From NCBI RefSeq assembly GCF_020176695.1, contig NZ_JAIWIA010000013.1, positions 62,001 through 126,000 on the forward strand: DNA of 64,000 bases, given 5' to 3'. This document shows, in pieces, positions 56,946 through 64,000 of this stretch. The notes below the pieces were generated by a model. It was not told where the DNA came from. It ran no database searches and saw only the letters and a list, made by a program, of their open reading frames with translations. This DNA comes from Massilia sp. MS-15. Lineage in GTDB: Bacteria > Pseudomonadota > Gammaproteobacteria > Burkholderiales > Burkholderiaceae_D. Within the stretch, counting starts at the first letter, position 1. Each line of letters begins with the position of its first letter. A program made the position numbers and the translations under genes.

Positions 56946-59093
56946 TCAGAAGTCGCGGGTCCAGCTGAGTGCCAGCGTGCGTCCGCGGCCGGCGTAGGTC
57001 GCATTCGGGTCCACGCTCGATGCCGACTGGGAGTAGTAGCCGACGTAGTACTTGTCGAACAGGTTTTCCAGGCTCAGGCCAAAACGGCCGTAGGCGCTGT
57101 CCCAGGTGACGGCGGCGTCGGCCAGGGTGTAGCCCTTGAAGTGCTCTTCGAGCTTGCTGGTGCCGACGCGGCGGCCGATGTTGATGTCGCGGTCGCGCAG
57201 GTGGGTGGCCTGCAGGCGCAGCTGGGCCTTCGGGCTGAAGCTCCAGTTGGCGCCCAGCACCGCCTTGTCCGGCCCCTGCGAACGGGCGCCAAGGTCGAGG
57301 TCCATTGGCGCGCCCTGCGTGGCGGCGGTCTTGCCGTCCAGCGTGGCCCAGGTACCGAACACGCTCAAGGCCCGGGCCGGACGCCATTCGGCATTCGCCT
57401 CCCAGCCCTTGACCGTGGTCGGCACGCGCTCGACCAGGCCGATACCGCTGGACGTGATCCGGATCACGCTGCCCAGCTTGGAGCGCGAATCGTAGCGCGA
57501 CAGGCCGAACTGGCCGTTCGCACCGCGCCAGTTGATGCCGACCTCGTTATTGCGGGTCACGATGGGCTGCAGGCTGATCAGGCTCGAGACCGACTGGTTC
57601 GGCACCGCCACGCCGCGCAGCACCAGGCCGGCGTCCGGCAGGCCGAAGCCTTCCGAGCTGCCGGCGAACACCGACCAGCCGGGGGCCAGCCGCCAGACAG
57701 CGCCGATGTTCTTCACCGCCTTCGTGAACTCGGCCGAGCCGCCCTGCACCCTGCGGCTGCCATAGGCGGCCAGGGTGGTATAGGTATCGACATCGAGCTT
57801 GGCGTCTTCGTAGCGCACGCCGCCGCGCACGGTCAGCGGGCCGAATTCGTATTCAAGCTGGGTAAACGGCGCCAGCGAGCGGAATTTCAGTTCCGGCACC
57901 CAGGTGCGCCCGGTTCCGGCCAGGCGTTGCTGCGGATTGTCCTGCAGCCAGTCGACGCCGGCCGTCAGTTCCAGCCCTTCGACCCACAGGTCCGGGCGCA
58001 CCCAGGTGATGCGCGCGCCGCGCTTGTCGGTCACCACCTGCGACTGGTCCCACAGGCTCCCGCTCGGCGCGATCGCCACGTCCTGGAAGGTCGCGGTGTT
58101 GGTGGCGCCATACAGGGCCGAGAATTCGTGTCCGAACAGTTGCGCGCTCAGGCTGCCTCCGCCCAGGTTGTGATGGCGGTAGTCGAGGCTGGCGCTGCGC
58201 ACCTTGTTGCGCGGTGGCATGCCGATCGGGGTGCCCGGCACGGAGCTGGTCGGCACACCCTCCGCCAGCGTGCCCGGCATGCTGCGGTAGTCGCCATCGC
58301 CGGCCAGGTCGAAGCGGTTCAGGGTCAGTTGCAGGCGCTGGTCGCCAAAGGACTTGCCCATCTTCAGGAACAGGTCGTTGCCGTGCGAATCCATGGTGTC
58401 GCCCTGGACCGCGTCCACGCCCAGCCGACGGCCGCGTCCGTCGTAACCCATGCCACGGCGCTGCACGCTGGCAAAGGCCAGCAGGTCGAAGTCGCCCGCC
58501 TTGTGGCTGAGCGTCAGACCGGTCTTCCAGTCCAGGCTATCGGACTCGAACTGGCTGGCGAAGCGCGTGTTGACGGTATACCGCGTGCCTTCGACGCGCG
58601 GGGTCTTGGTGATGTAGTTGATGATGCCGCCGGTTGCGCCCATGCCCTGCATGGCGGAAGCGCCGTTGATGACCTCGATACGCTCGATGATGGCGCTGTC
58701 GGCGAAGTAGCCTTCGCGCATCCCGGCGCGCAGCGGGTTCGATTGCGGGATGCCGTCGAACAGGATCAGGGGCTGGCGGCCACGCAGCGATTCGCCGGTG
58801 GATGTCATCTTCTGGCGGCTCGGGGCATAGCCCGGTACATAGGTCGACAGGGCCTGCGACGGGTCGTCGGCGATCAGGTACTGGGTCGCCAGCTCCTGCT
58901 GGGTGATGACCGAGACGGCGCCCGGAATCTTGTCGATGGCCTTGGCCGTGCGGGTGGCGGTGACGACGACGGTGGCGGGCGCGTCCTCCCCGGCCTGTCC
59001 CGGGACCTGTTCCTGGGCGGTGGCGTTCGCCATCAGCATGCAGGCAAGGGATACCGCGGCGGCGGTGGGCTTGATCAGATTTTTCTTGTTCAT
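56946..59093 (-). CDS. TonB-dependent outer-membrane receptor (ferric siderophore type)
   Basis: A 715-residue receptor. Signal peptide (AVSLACMLMANATA), a TonB-box-like region near TVVVTATR, a plug domain (DKIPGAVSVITQQELATQYL, RGRQPLILFDGIPQSNP, IERIEVINGASAMQGMGATGGIINYI) and a 22-strand barrel ending with Phe (TLALSWTRDF). Two Fur boxes in its promoter imply iron-repressed expression. It diverges from a PepSY gene with a shared control region. The actual ligand (a catecholate or other siderophore) is unknown. Confidence 0.92.
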   Translation of the reverse strand: MNKKNLIKPTAAAVSLACMLMANATAQEQVPGQAGEDAPATVVVTATRTAKAIDKIPGAVSVITQQELATQYLIADDPSQALSTYVPGYAPSRQKMTSTGESLRGRQPLILFDGIPQSNPLRAGMREGYFADSAIIERIEVINGASAMQGMGATGGIINYITKTPRVEGTRYTVNTRFASQFESDSLDWKTGLTLSHKAGDFDLLAFASVQRRGMGYDGRGRRLGVDAVQGDTMDSHGNDLFLKMGKSFGDQRLQLTLNRFDLAGDGDYRSMPGTLAEGVPTSSVPGTPIGMPPRNKVRSASLDYRHHNLGGGSLSAQLFGHEFSALYGATNTATFQDVAIAPSGSLWDQSQVVTDKRGARITWVRPDLWVEGLELTAGVDWLQDNPQQRLAGTGRTWVPELKFRSLAPFTQLEYEFGPLTVRGGVRYEDAKLDVDTYTTLAAYGSRRVQGGSAEFTKAVKNIGAVWRLAPGWSVFAGSSEGFGLPDAGLVLRGVAVPNQSVSSLISLQPIVTRNNEVGINWRGANGQFGLSRYDSRSKLGSVIRITSSGIGLVERVPTTVKGWEANAEWRPARALSVFGTWATLDGKTAATQGAPMDLDLGARSQGPDKAVLGANWSFSPKAQLRLQATHLRDRDINIGRRVGTSKLEEHFKGYTLADAAVTWDSAYGRFGLSLENLFDKYYVGYYSQSASSVDPNATYAGRGRTLALSWTRDF

Positions 59094-59128
59094 AAAGAGC
59101 GTTAGGCATGCTGTGACGAATGACCGTA

Positions 59129-59145
59129 ATGATAATCGTTATCAT
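59129..59145. promoter_or_regulatory. Fur box 1
   Basis: ATGATAATCGTTATCAT is a perfect 7-3-7 palindrome matching the Fur consensus. It is centred in the 101-bp gap between the TonB receptor and PepSY genes, so it can repress both. Confidence 0.85.
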
Positions 59146-59161
59146 ATAGCGATGCAAGATC

Positions 59162-59174
59162 GAGAATCATTCTC
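59162..59174. promoter_or_regulatory. Fur box 2
   Basis: GAGAATCATTCTC is a 6-1-6 palindrome typical of Fur sites, 16 bp downstream of box 1 and closer to the PepSY gene start at 59195. Two boxes allow extended Fur binding. Confidence 0.75.
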
Positions 59175-59194
59175 ATTTCGGTTATCATTCACCC

Positions 59195-60424
59195 ATGAAA
59201 CCGCTCATCCGCTCCGTTCACCTCTGGGCCGGCCTCATCTTCGGCACGATCCTGGTCCTGCAAGGCCTGACCGGCACCGTCATCGGCTGGCGCCACGAGC
59301 TCGACGCCTGGCTCAATCCGGGCCTGCTGCGGGTCGCGCCGCCGCCTGGGACCATCGCCGGCGCCGAGGCGCGTCCCTCGGCCGCACAGGTGGCTGCCGT
59401 GAGCACGCGCCTGGCGGGCGATCCGGCCTATGGACGGCCCGATACCCTGTTCCTGCCGGAAGTGCACGGCGATGTCTATGTGGCCTGGTATCGCCCGGAA
59501 AAGCCGGCCTCGCCCTGGTCGCAGGGAGTGACGCGCCAGGTGATGGTCGACCCGGCCAGCTTGCGCGTGCTGGGCGAGCGCAACTGGGGCGAGGCCGGCC
59601 TGTCACGGCCGCTCCTGATGCCCACCCTGTTCCACCTGCACCGCTACCTGATGTCGGGCGACGCCGGCAAGCTGGTGATCGCGGTGCAGGGCGTGGCCCT
59701 GATGCTCCTGTGCCTGAGCGGCATCGTGGTGTGGTGGCCCAAGCCGACCCTGGCCGCGTTCTGGCATGCGGTGACGGTACGGCGCGGCGGCAACTGGCCG
59801 AAGTTCAGCTTCCAGCTGCACCGCGCAGCCGGTTTCTGGGTGGCGCCGGTGCTGCTGGTGCTGGGCTTCTCGGGCGTGTATTTCAATGCGCCGGAGTGGC
59901 TGACGCCAGCGATCCGCGCAGCCGCACCGCTTGCGGAGAACGGGAAAGTCACGAATGCCAGCCCGAACGATGGGCCGCGCATCGACGCCGGCGCGGCGCT
60001 GGCCGCGGCCCAGGCACGCTACCCGCAAGCGCGGGTGTCGCGCATCGGCATCCCGGCCAGACCGGAGCAGCCCTACGAGGTACGGGTACGCCAGCCGGGC
60101 GAATTGCGCCACGGGCCAGGCGCTACCCGCGTGAGCGTGGATGCCGGCAGCGGCGTGGTGCTGCGCACGATCGACCCGCTGGCCGCGCGCGGCGGCGACT
60201 GGTTTGTCAGCACCCTGTACCCGCTGCATACGGGCGAAGCCTTCGGGACCGCCGGCCGCGTCCTGGTCAGCGTGGCGGGAATGACCCCGCTCGTCTTCTT
60301 CATCACCGGGCTGGTGGTGTGGATCAAGTTCCGCCGCAAGCCGGCCAGGCGCAAGGCCCCGGCCGGCAGGGCCTTGCCGGATGCGGCACCGGTCATGGCG
60401 CGCGCCCGGCAGGCACAGCCCTGA
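59195..60424 (+). CDS. PepSY-associated membrane protein (putative iron-siderophore reductase)
   Basis: A 409-residue membrane protein. It begins MKPLIRSVHLWAGLIFGTILVLQGLTG, the classic PepSY_TM start, with four membrane helices: near the N terminus, LVIAVQGVALMLLCLSGIVVWWPK, the WVAPVLLVLGFSGVYFNAP region, and the C-terminal VLVSVAGMTPLVFFITGLVVWIKFRRK. Two periplasmic PepSY-like loops lie between. Its divergence from a TonB receptor under Fur boxes suggests a role in iron uptake such as ferric-siderophore reduction, as proposed for related proteins. Confidence 0.85.
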   Translation: MKPLIRSVHLWAGLIFGTILVLQGLTGTVIGWRHELDAWLNPGLLRVAPPPGTIAGAEARPSAAQVAAVSTRLAGDPAYGRPDTLFLPEVHGDVYVAWYRPEKPASPWSQGVTRQVMVDPASLRVLGERNWGEAGLSRPLLMPTLFHLHRYLMSGDAGKLVIAVQGVALMLLCLSGIVVWWPKPTLAAFWHAVTVRRGGNWPKFSFQLHRAAGFWVAPVLLVLGFSGVYFNAPEWLTPAIRAAAPLAENGKVTNASPNDGPRIDAGAALAAAQARYPQARVSRIGIPARPEQPYEVRVRQPGELRHGPGATRVSVDAGSGVVLRTIDPLAARGGDWFVSTLYPLHTGEAFGTAGRVLVSVAGMTPLVFFITGLVVWIKFRRKPARRKAPAGRALPDAAPVMARARQAQP

Positions 60425-60431
60425 ACGATCC

Positions 60432-61073
60432 TCAGCGCGAGTAGCGCGTGCCGTCGCGCTCGCCCTGGTAGCGTCCGGACCGATAGCCTGCGTCGTCGCG
60501 ATCACGCCGCTGCATCAGGTAGACCGCGGCGCCCACCACCGCCGTGGCGATCAGGGCCTTCTTCGCCAGGCCGGCCGGGTTGTGCTTCATCTCGGACTTG
60601 ATGCCCATTTCGCCCAGGATGTTCGGCACGTGGCCGCGCGCCAGGTCTTCGACCACGCCTTCGACCACGTTCACGCGGTCGGCCAGCAGCAGCAGCATCC
60701 AGTGGCGCAGGTCGTTCTCGGTGGACTTGAAGGCCAGCCGGCGGATCATGCCCGACAGCCCGGAAGGCGGCTGGGCGGTGCCGAAGAGCGGCGTGATGCC
60801 GGGCCGCTCGGGCGAGACCAGGATCTCGACGGTTTCCGCCTGCTGGGGCGGATCGCCCGGCTTGGCGTCGATGAAGCGCGGCGGCGTGCGTTCCATCGGC
60901 ACCGCGGGACGGTTCTTGCGGTCGAGGTCGGCGCCCCAGCCCTGGATGTGCGACAGCTCCTCGCGCGACGGACGGCGCGGCGCGAGGTGCCCCTGGGCCG
61001 GATGGCTGTGCAGGTGGCCGTGATCGTGGTCGTGGTCGTGGTCGTGACCGTGGTGGTGTTCGTGTGCTTGCAT
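60432..61073 (-). CDS. His/Asp-rich metal-binding-like protein
   Basis: A 213-residue protein with an N-terminal metal-binding stretch of His, Asp and Glu (EHHHGHDHDHDHDHGHLHSH, about residues 4-23). The middle is a helical, charged part including RHWMLLLLADRVNVVEGVVEDLARGHVPNILGEMGIKSE. A hydrophobic patch (AKKALIATAVVGAAVYLMQRR, about residues 169-189) suggests one membrane segment near the C terminus. It is 9 bp downstream of the zinc alcohol dehydrogenase gene, so the pair is probably an operon, and the His tract might hold zinc or nickel. Family not recognised. Confidence 0.65.
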   Translation of the reverse strand: MQAHEHHHGHDHDHDHDHGHLHSHPAQGHLAPRRPSREELSHIQGWGADLDRKNRPAVPMERTPPRFIDAKPGDPPQQAETVEILVSPERPGITPLFGTAQPPSGLSGMIRRLAFKSTENDLRHWMLLLLADRVNVVEGVVEDLARGHVPNILGEMGIKSEMKHNPAGLAKKALIATAVVGAAVYLMQRRDRDDAGYRSGRYQGERDGTRYSR

Positions 61074-61082
61074 GGTCGCTCC

Positions 61083-62267
61083 TTAATGCGTGGCGCTGGC
61101 CTTGACCGCGCGCACCTGGCTGGCGCTCGGCGGGATCAGGATGGGCTTGATGCAGTTGTCGAGCTTGCTCGAGAAGATGTGGTAGGCGTCGGACACTTCT
61201 TCCAGCGGGATGCGGTGGGTGATGATCTGCTTCGGATCGATGTGCCCGGCGCGGATGTGTTCGATCAGGCGCGGCAGGTGGCGCTTGACGCTGGCCTGGT
61301 TCATGCGCAGGGTCAGGCCCTTGTTCAGCGCATTGCCGATCGGGACCATGTTGGTGGTCGGGCCGTAGACGCCCACGATCGACACGTTGCCCCCCTTGCG
61401 CACCGAATTGATGCACCAATGTAGCACGGTGGCCGCGCCACCCTGGATCTTCATCAGGCGCCCGGTGATGGTCTGGCTGATGTTGCCCGAGGCGTCGCCG
61501 CCGACCGCGTCGATGCAGACGTCGGCGCCCATCCAGTCGGTCATCTTCTTGATGTGCAGGGCCATGTCGTTCACTTCGAGGAAGTTCACGACCTCGCACT
61601 GGGCGTAGCGCTTGACGAACTCCAGCCGGTAGTCGACGCAGTCGACCACGATCACGCGTCCCGCGCCCATCAGCCAGGCCGACTTGGCGGCGAAGATGCC
61701 GACCGGACCGGCGCCGAACACCACCACCGTGTCGCCTTCCTTGATGTCGCCCATCTCGGCCGCCTGGTAGCCGGTCGGCAGCGCATCGGTCAGCAGGACG
61801 GCGTCGTCGTCCTCGATATCATCGGGAATCACGTAGGGCCCGACATCGGCCATCGGCACGCGCACGTACTCGGCCTGGCCGCCGTCGTAGCCGCCGGCGG
61901 TGTGCGAATAGCCGTAGATGGCGCCGACCGCGGTGGATTCGGGATTGGTGTTGTGGCAGTTGCCGAACAGCTCGCGCTGGCAAAAGAAGCAGGAACCGCA
62001 GAACAGGTTGAAGGGCACCAGCACGCGGTCGCCCACTTTCAGGTTCTGCACGCCGGAGCCGACGTCCTCGACCACGCCGATGAACTCATGTCCGAAGGTA
62101 TGGCCGACACGGGTGTCCGGCACCATGCCATGGTAGAGATGCAGGTCCGAACCGCAGATGCACGAACGGGTGACGCGCACGATGGCGTCGCCGGGATGCT
62201 CGATGACAGGGTCGGGCTTGTGGTCGGCGCGGACACGATAGGGCCCGCGGTAATTCATTGCCAGCAT
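61083..62267 (-). CDS. Zinc-dependent alcohol/formaldehyde dehydrogenase family protein
   Basis: A medium-chain dehydrogenase of 394 residues. Catalytic zinc ligands Cys (ICGSDLH) and His/Glu (GHTFGHEFIG) are followed by the structural zinc cysteines (CGSCFFCQRELFGNC). The NAD(P) fold is VVVFGAGPVGIFAAKSAWLMG with VDCVDYRLE. It belongs with the glutathione-independent formaldehyde dehydrogenase-like branch rather than classic AdhE. A strong AGGAGGAG site precedes ATG 62267. The substrate is not proven. It is followed by the His-rich gene. Confidence 0.9.
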   Translation of the reverse strand: MLAMNYRGPYRVRADHKPDPVIEHPGDAIVRVTRSCICGSDLHLYHGMVPDTRVGHTFGHEFIGVVEDVGSGVQNLKVGDRVLVPFNLFCGSCFFCQRELFGNCHNTNPESTAVGAIYGYSHTAGGYDGGQAEYVRVPMADVGPYVIPDDIEDDDAVLLTDALPTGYQAAEMGDIKEGDTVVVFGAGPVGIFAAKSAWLMGAGRVIVVDCVDYRLEFVKRYAQCEVVNFLEVNDMALHIKKMTDWMGADVCIDAVGGDASGNISQTITGRLMKIQGGAATVLHWCINSVRKGGNVSIVGVYGPTTNMVPIGNALNKGLTLRMNQASVKRHLPRLIEHIRAGHIDPKQIITHRIPLEEVSDAYHIFSSKLDNCIKPILIPPSASQVRAVKASATH

Positions 62268-62457
62268 AACTCCTCCTCGAAAGTCACATGAGTGTTTCAC
62301 GACAGGATGTCACGGTGCCCGCCGCCCGGCGGGCCATGAGGATGCACGTTATGTCAAAACGCTAAGGATTGCGATACGCGCACGGAAACGAACGGGGCGT
62401 TTCCACGCGCTTTCGGAGGTCGCCAGGGCTCGACGGGAGCTTGTCCTACACGGCGCG

Positions 62458-63318
62458 CTAGAGCTGGCGGGCCTCGAAGGTATTGCACTGCTCCACGCTG
62501 CCGCTCTCCAGGCCGCGGCGGAACCAGCGCACCCGCTGCGCCGAGCTGCCATGGGTAAACGAATCCGGCACCACCGTCCCCTGCGACTGGCGCTGCAGCG
62601 CATCGTCACCGATGGCGGTGGCCGCGGCCAGCGCGGCCTCGACGTCGCCAGGCTCGATCACCTGGCTGCGCTGGTGGGCCCAGATGCCGGCAAAGCAGTC
62701 GGCCTGCAGCTCGAGCTGCACCGACAGGCGGTTGCCTTCGGTCTCGGACATGGCCTGCTGGGCGCGATGTACCTGGTCCGAAATGCCGAGCAGGTTCTGC
62801 ACGTGGTGGCCGACCTCGTGTGCGATCACGTAGGCCTGGGCGAATTCGCCTTCCACCCTGAAGCGCTGCTCCATCAGGCGGAAGAAGCTGAGATCGATGT
62901 ACACCTGGCGGTCCGCCGGGCAATAGAAGGGGCCGGTGGCGCTGCGCCCGGTGCCGCAGGCGGTGGGCGTCGCGCCTTCGAACAGCACCAGGCGCGCCGG
63001 CTGGTATTGCGCGCCCTGGCCGGAGAACAGCTGGGCCCAGGCATCCTCGGTCGAGCCTAGGGTCTTGCGGACGAACACCGATTGCTCATCGTTCGCCGGC
63101 GGCCCCGCAGGCTGGCGCTGCTGGACCGGCACCGCGCCGCCCCCACCCGAGAGCAGGGCCAGGATGGTGCCCGGATCGACCCCGAAGATCGCACCGCCGA
63201 CCAGGGCAATCACCAGGGTGCCGATGCCGACGCTGCGTCCGCCCAGCCCGCCGAATCCACCGCCGCCGCCGCGGCGGTCCTCCACATTCGTGCTTTCGCG
63301 TTCGCCTTCCCACTTCAT
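62458..63318 (-). CDS. YpfJ-type neutral zinc metallopeptidase
   Basis: A 286-residue single-span membrane protein. An N-terminal charged segment, Gly-rich linker and helix (SVGIGTLVIALVGGAIFG) precede the catalytic domain with HEVGHHVQNLLG (HExxH) and further conserved residues (ELQADCFAGIWAH). A GGGGAGGG site precedes ATG 63318. The family has no proven substrate in most bacteria. It is in line with the small gene at 63363. Confidence 0.9.
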   Translation of the reverse strand: MKWEGERESTNVEDRRGGGGGFGGLGGRSVGIGTLVIALVGGAIFGVDPGTILALLSGGGGAVPVQQRQPAGPPANDEQSVFVRKTLGSTEDAWAQLFSGQGAQYQPARLVLFEGATPTACGTGRSATGPFYCPADRQVYIDLSFFRLMEQRFRVEGEFAQAYVIAHEVGHHVQNLLGISDQVHRAQQAMSETEGNRLSVQLELQADCFAGIWAHQRSQVIEPGDVEAALAAATAIGDDALQRQSQGTVVPDSFTHGSSAQRVRWFRRGLESGSVEQCNTFEARQL

Positions 63319-63362
63319 GGCCTGCCCTCCCCGCCTGTCCTGTGTATGCAAATGCGGGCGGC

Positions 63363-63560
63363 TCAGCGTTCAGCACGCCGCTTCAGCCCGCCCGTATCGG
63401 CGCGCTCGCGCGCGTCCTTGAGCCGCAATTCTTCCTCGTGTGGCGCCAGCCCGGCGCGCGCCGCGTCGTGCTGGCTGCGCGCCTGGCGTTCGCGCGCCAG
63501 TTCACGTTCCAGCTGGCGCCGCGGCGTCGCCAGACCTTCATCGCTGTCCCTGTTTGCCAT
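63363..63560 (-). CDS. Small charged coiled-coil-like protein
   Basis: A 65-residue protein with high Arg, Glu and Ala content (RRQLERELARERQARSQHDAARAG, HEEELRLKDARERAD). A strongly helical, charged pattern is compatible with a coiled coil. CGGAGGA before the ATG is a good ribosome site. Function unknown; 44 bp upstream of the YpfJ-type gene, so possibly co-transcribed with it. Confidence 0.6.
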   Translation of the reverse strand: MANRDSDEGLATPRRQLERELARERQARSQHDAARAGLAPHEEELRLKDARERADTGGLKRRAER

Positions 63561-63749
63561 GCATCCTCCGACTTGTCGAACCGAGTATGGACGCCGGGGC
63601 GGCCGCACACTGTACGCATGCGCACACAGCACGGATATTCGACGCGAAATCGGCGACAAGCCGGGTGCATGGCAGGGAAATGGCAGCTGTACGGCAACTA
63701 TGTTCGCTGCCGCACAGCCACGCCGGGCCCGATGGCGGATGCTGGCGGC

Positions 63750-64000
63750 ATGACAAGCCACCATGCCCAAGCCCTGCTCGCCGTGGGCGCCTACCTGCGC
63801 GCCCACGACTACCGTTTCATGACGGTGACGCCGTCGACCCACCGCCGCATCAACCGGCGCCCGGGCAACGAGCGCGCGCGCGACCTGCGTGGCATCTTCG
63901 GCTGGAGCCGGCCCTTTGCCGCGGACGAGGTCGACCCCGATCTGCTGGCCCTGATGCGCGAAGCGCGCATCCTGGCGCAGGACGGCAGCCTGCTGCGCTC
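63750..64000 (+). CDS. Probable SAM-dependent methyltransferase, N-terminal part (cut by window edge)
   Basis: A frame open to the window end, with ATG at 63750. The 83 visible codons read MTSHHAQALLAVGAYLRAHD and continue with YRFMTVTPSTHRRINRRPGN, RDLRGIFGWSRPF and LLALMREARILAQDG. This resembles the N-terminal extension of a class I methyltransferase family of beta-proteobacteria, but the SAM-binding core is outside the window, so the assignment is tentative. Confidence 0.45.
   Translation, partial: MTSHHAQALLAVGAYLRAHDYRFMTVTPSTHRRINRRPGNERARDLRGIFGWSRPFAADEVDPDLLALMREARILAQDGSLLR

Overview
The window is high-GC chromosomal DNA, almost fully coding. It most resembles a betaproteobacterium of the Oxalobacteraceae (Massilia/Telluria type). 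This is inferred from gene content and order: carAB, pstSCAB-phoUBR, radA-alr-lplT, tsaB-rimI-udg, many c-di-GMP proteins and short Massilia-like hypothetical proteins. I saw no rRNA, tRNA, prophage, transposase or CRISPR array.

Layout. 1-3.6 kb: start of carB, carA, a HbpS/GlcG-like protein and a patatin-like lipoprotein, all on the minus strand. 3.7-10.4 kb: the complete phosphate regulon pstSCAB-phoU-phoB-phoR behind a clear Pho box. 10.5-15.1 kb: a 38-codon membrane ORF, a PilZ protein, radA, alr and lplT. 15.1-18.9 kb: a MITE-like palindromic element, then the overlapping tsaB-rimI-udg-DUF1853 operon and a thioredoxin-like gene. 18.9-29.6 kb: an orphan molybdopterin dehydrogenase subunit, a PAS-GGDEF-EAL protein, DUF1993/1289/1415 proteins, an MltD-like lytic transglycosylase and a DEAD-box RNA helicase with a long leader.

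30.0-40.2 kb is the most interesting part. A glycosyltransferase of the selenosugar-synthase (SenB) type is translationally coupled to a selenophosphate synthetase (SenC/SelD). About 2.8 kb on lies an overlapping egtD-egtB-yihY operon (hercynine and ergothioneine synthesis plus a YihY/BrkB membrane protein). It diverges from a phosphonate-type ABC transporter of the putative selenate family: binding protein, ATPase, two permeases and an extra LolD-like ATPase. Together they could import a selenium oxyanion, make selenophosphate and selenosugar, and supply hercynine. This is the raw material for selenoneine, but no recognisable senA is present. That gap, and the coupled YihY protein, are the main points to test.

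40.4-52.4 kb is a signalling region: a small HTH protein, an H1-like PAK-repeat protein, a periplasmic binding protein / hybrid kinase / HD-GYP trio, a degenerate GGDEF protein and a CHASE-PAS-GGDEF-EAL protein. 52.4-63.6 kb holds small hydrophilic proteins, a hydrolase, a ferredoxin, cell-wall enzymes (L,D-transpeptidase, M23 peptidase), a Fur-box-controlled TonB receptor / PepSY pair, a His-rich protein with a zinc alcohol dehydrogenase, and a YpfJ-type metalloprotease. The window ends inside a probable methyltransferase gene.
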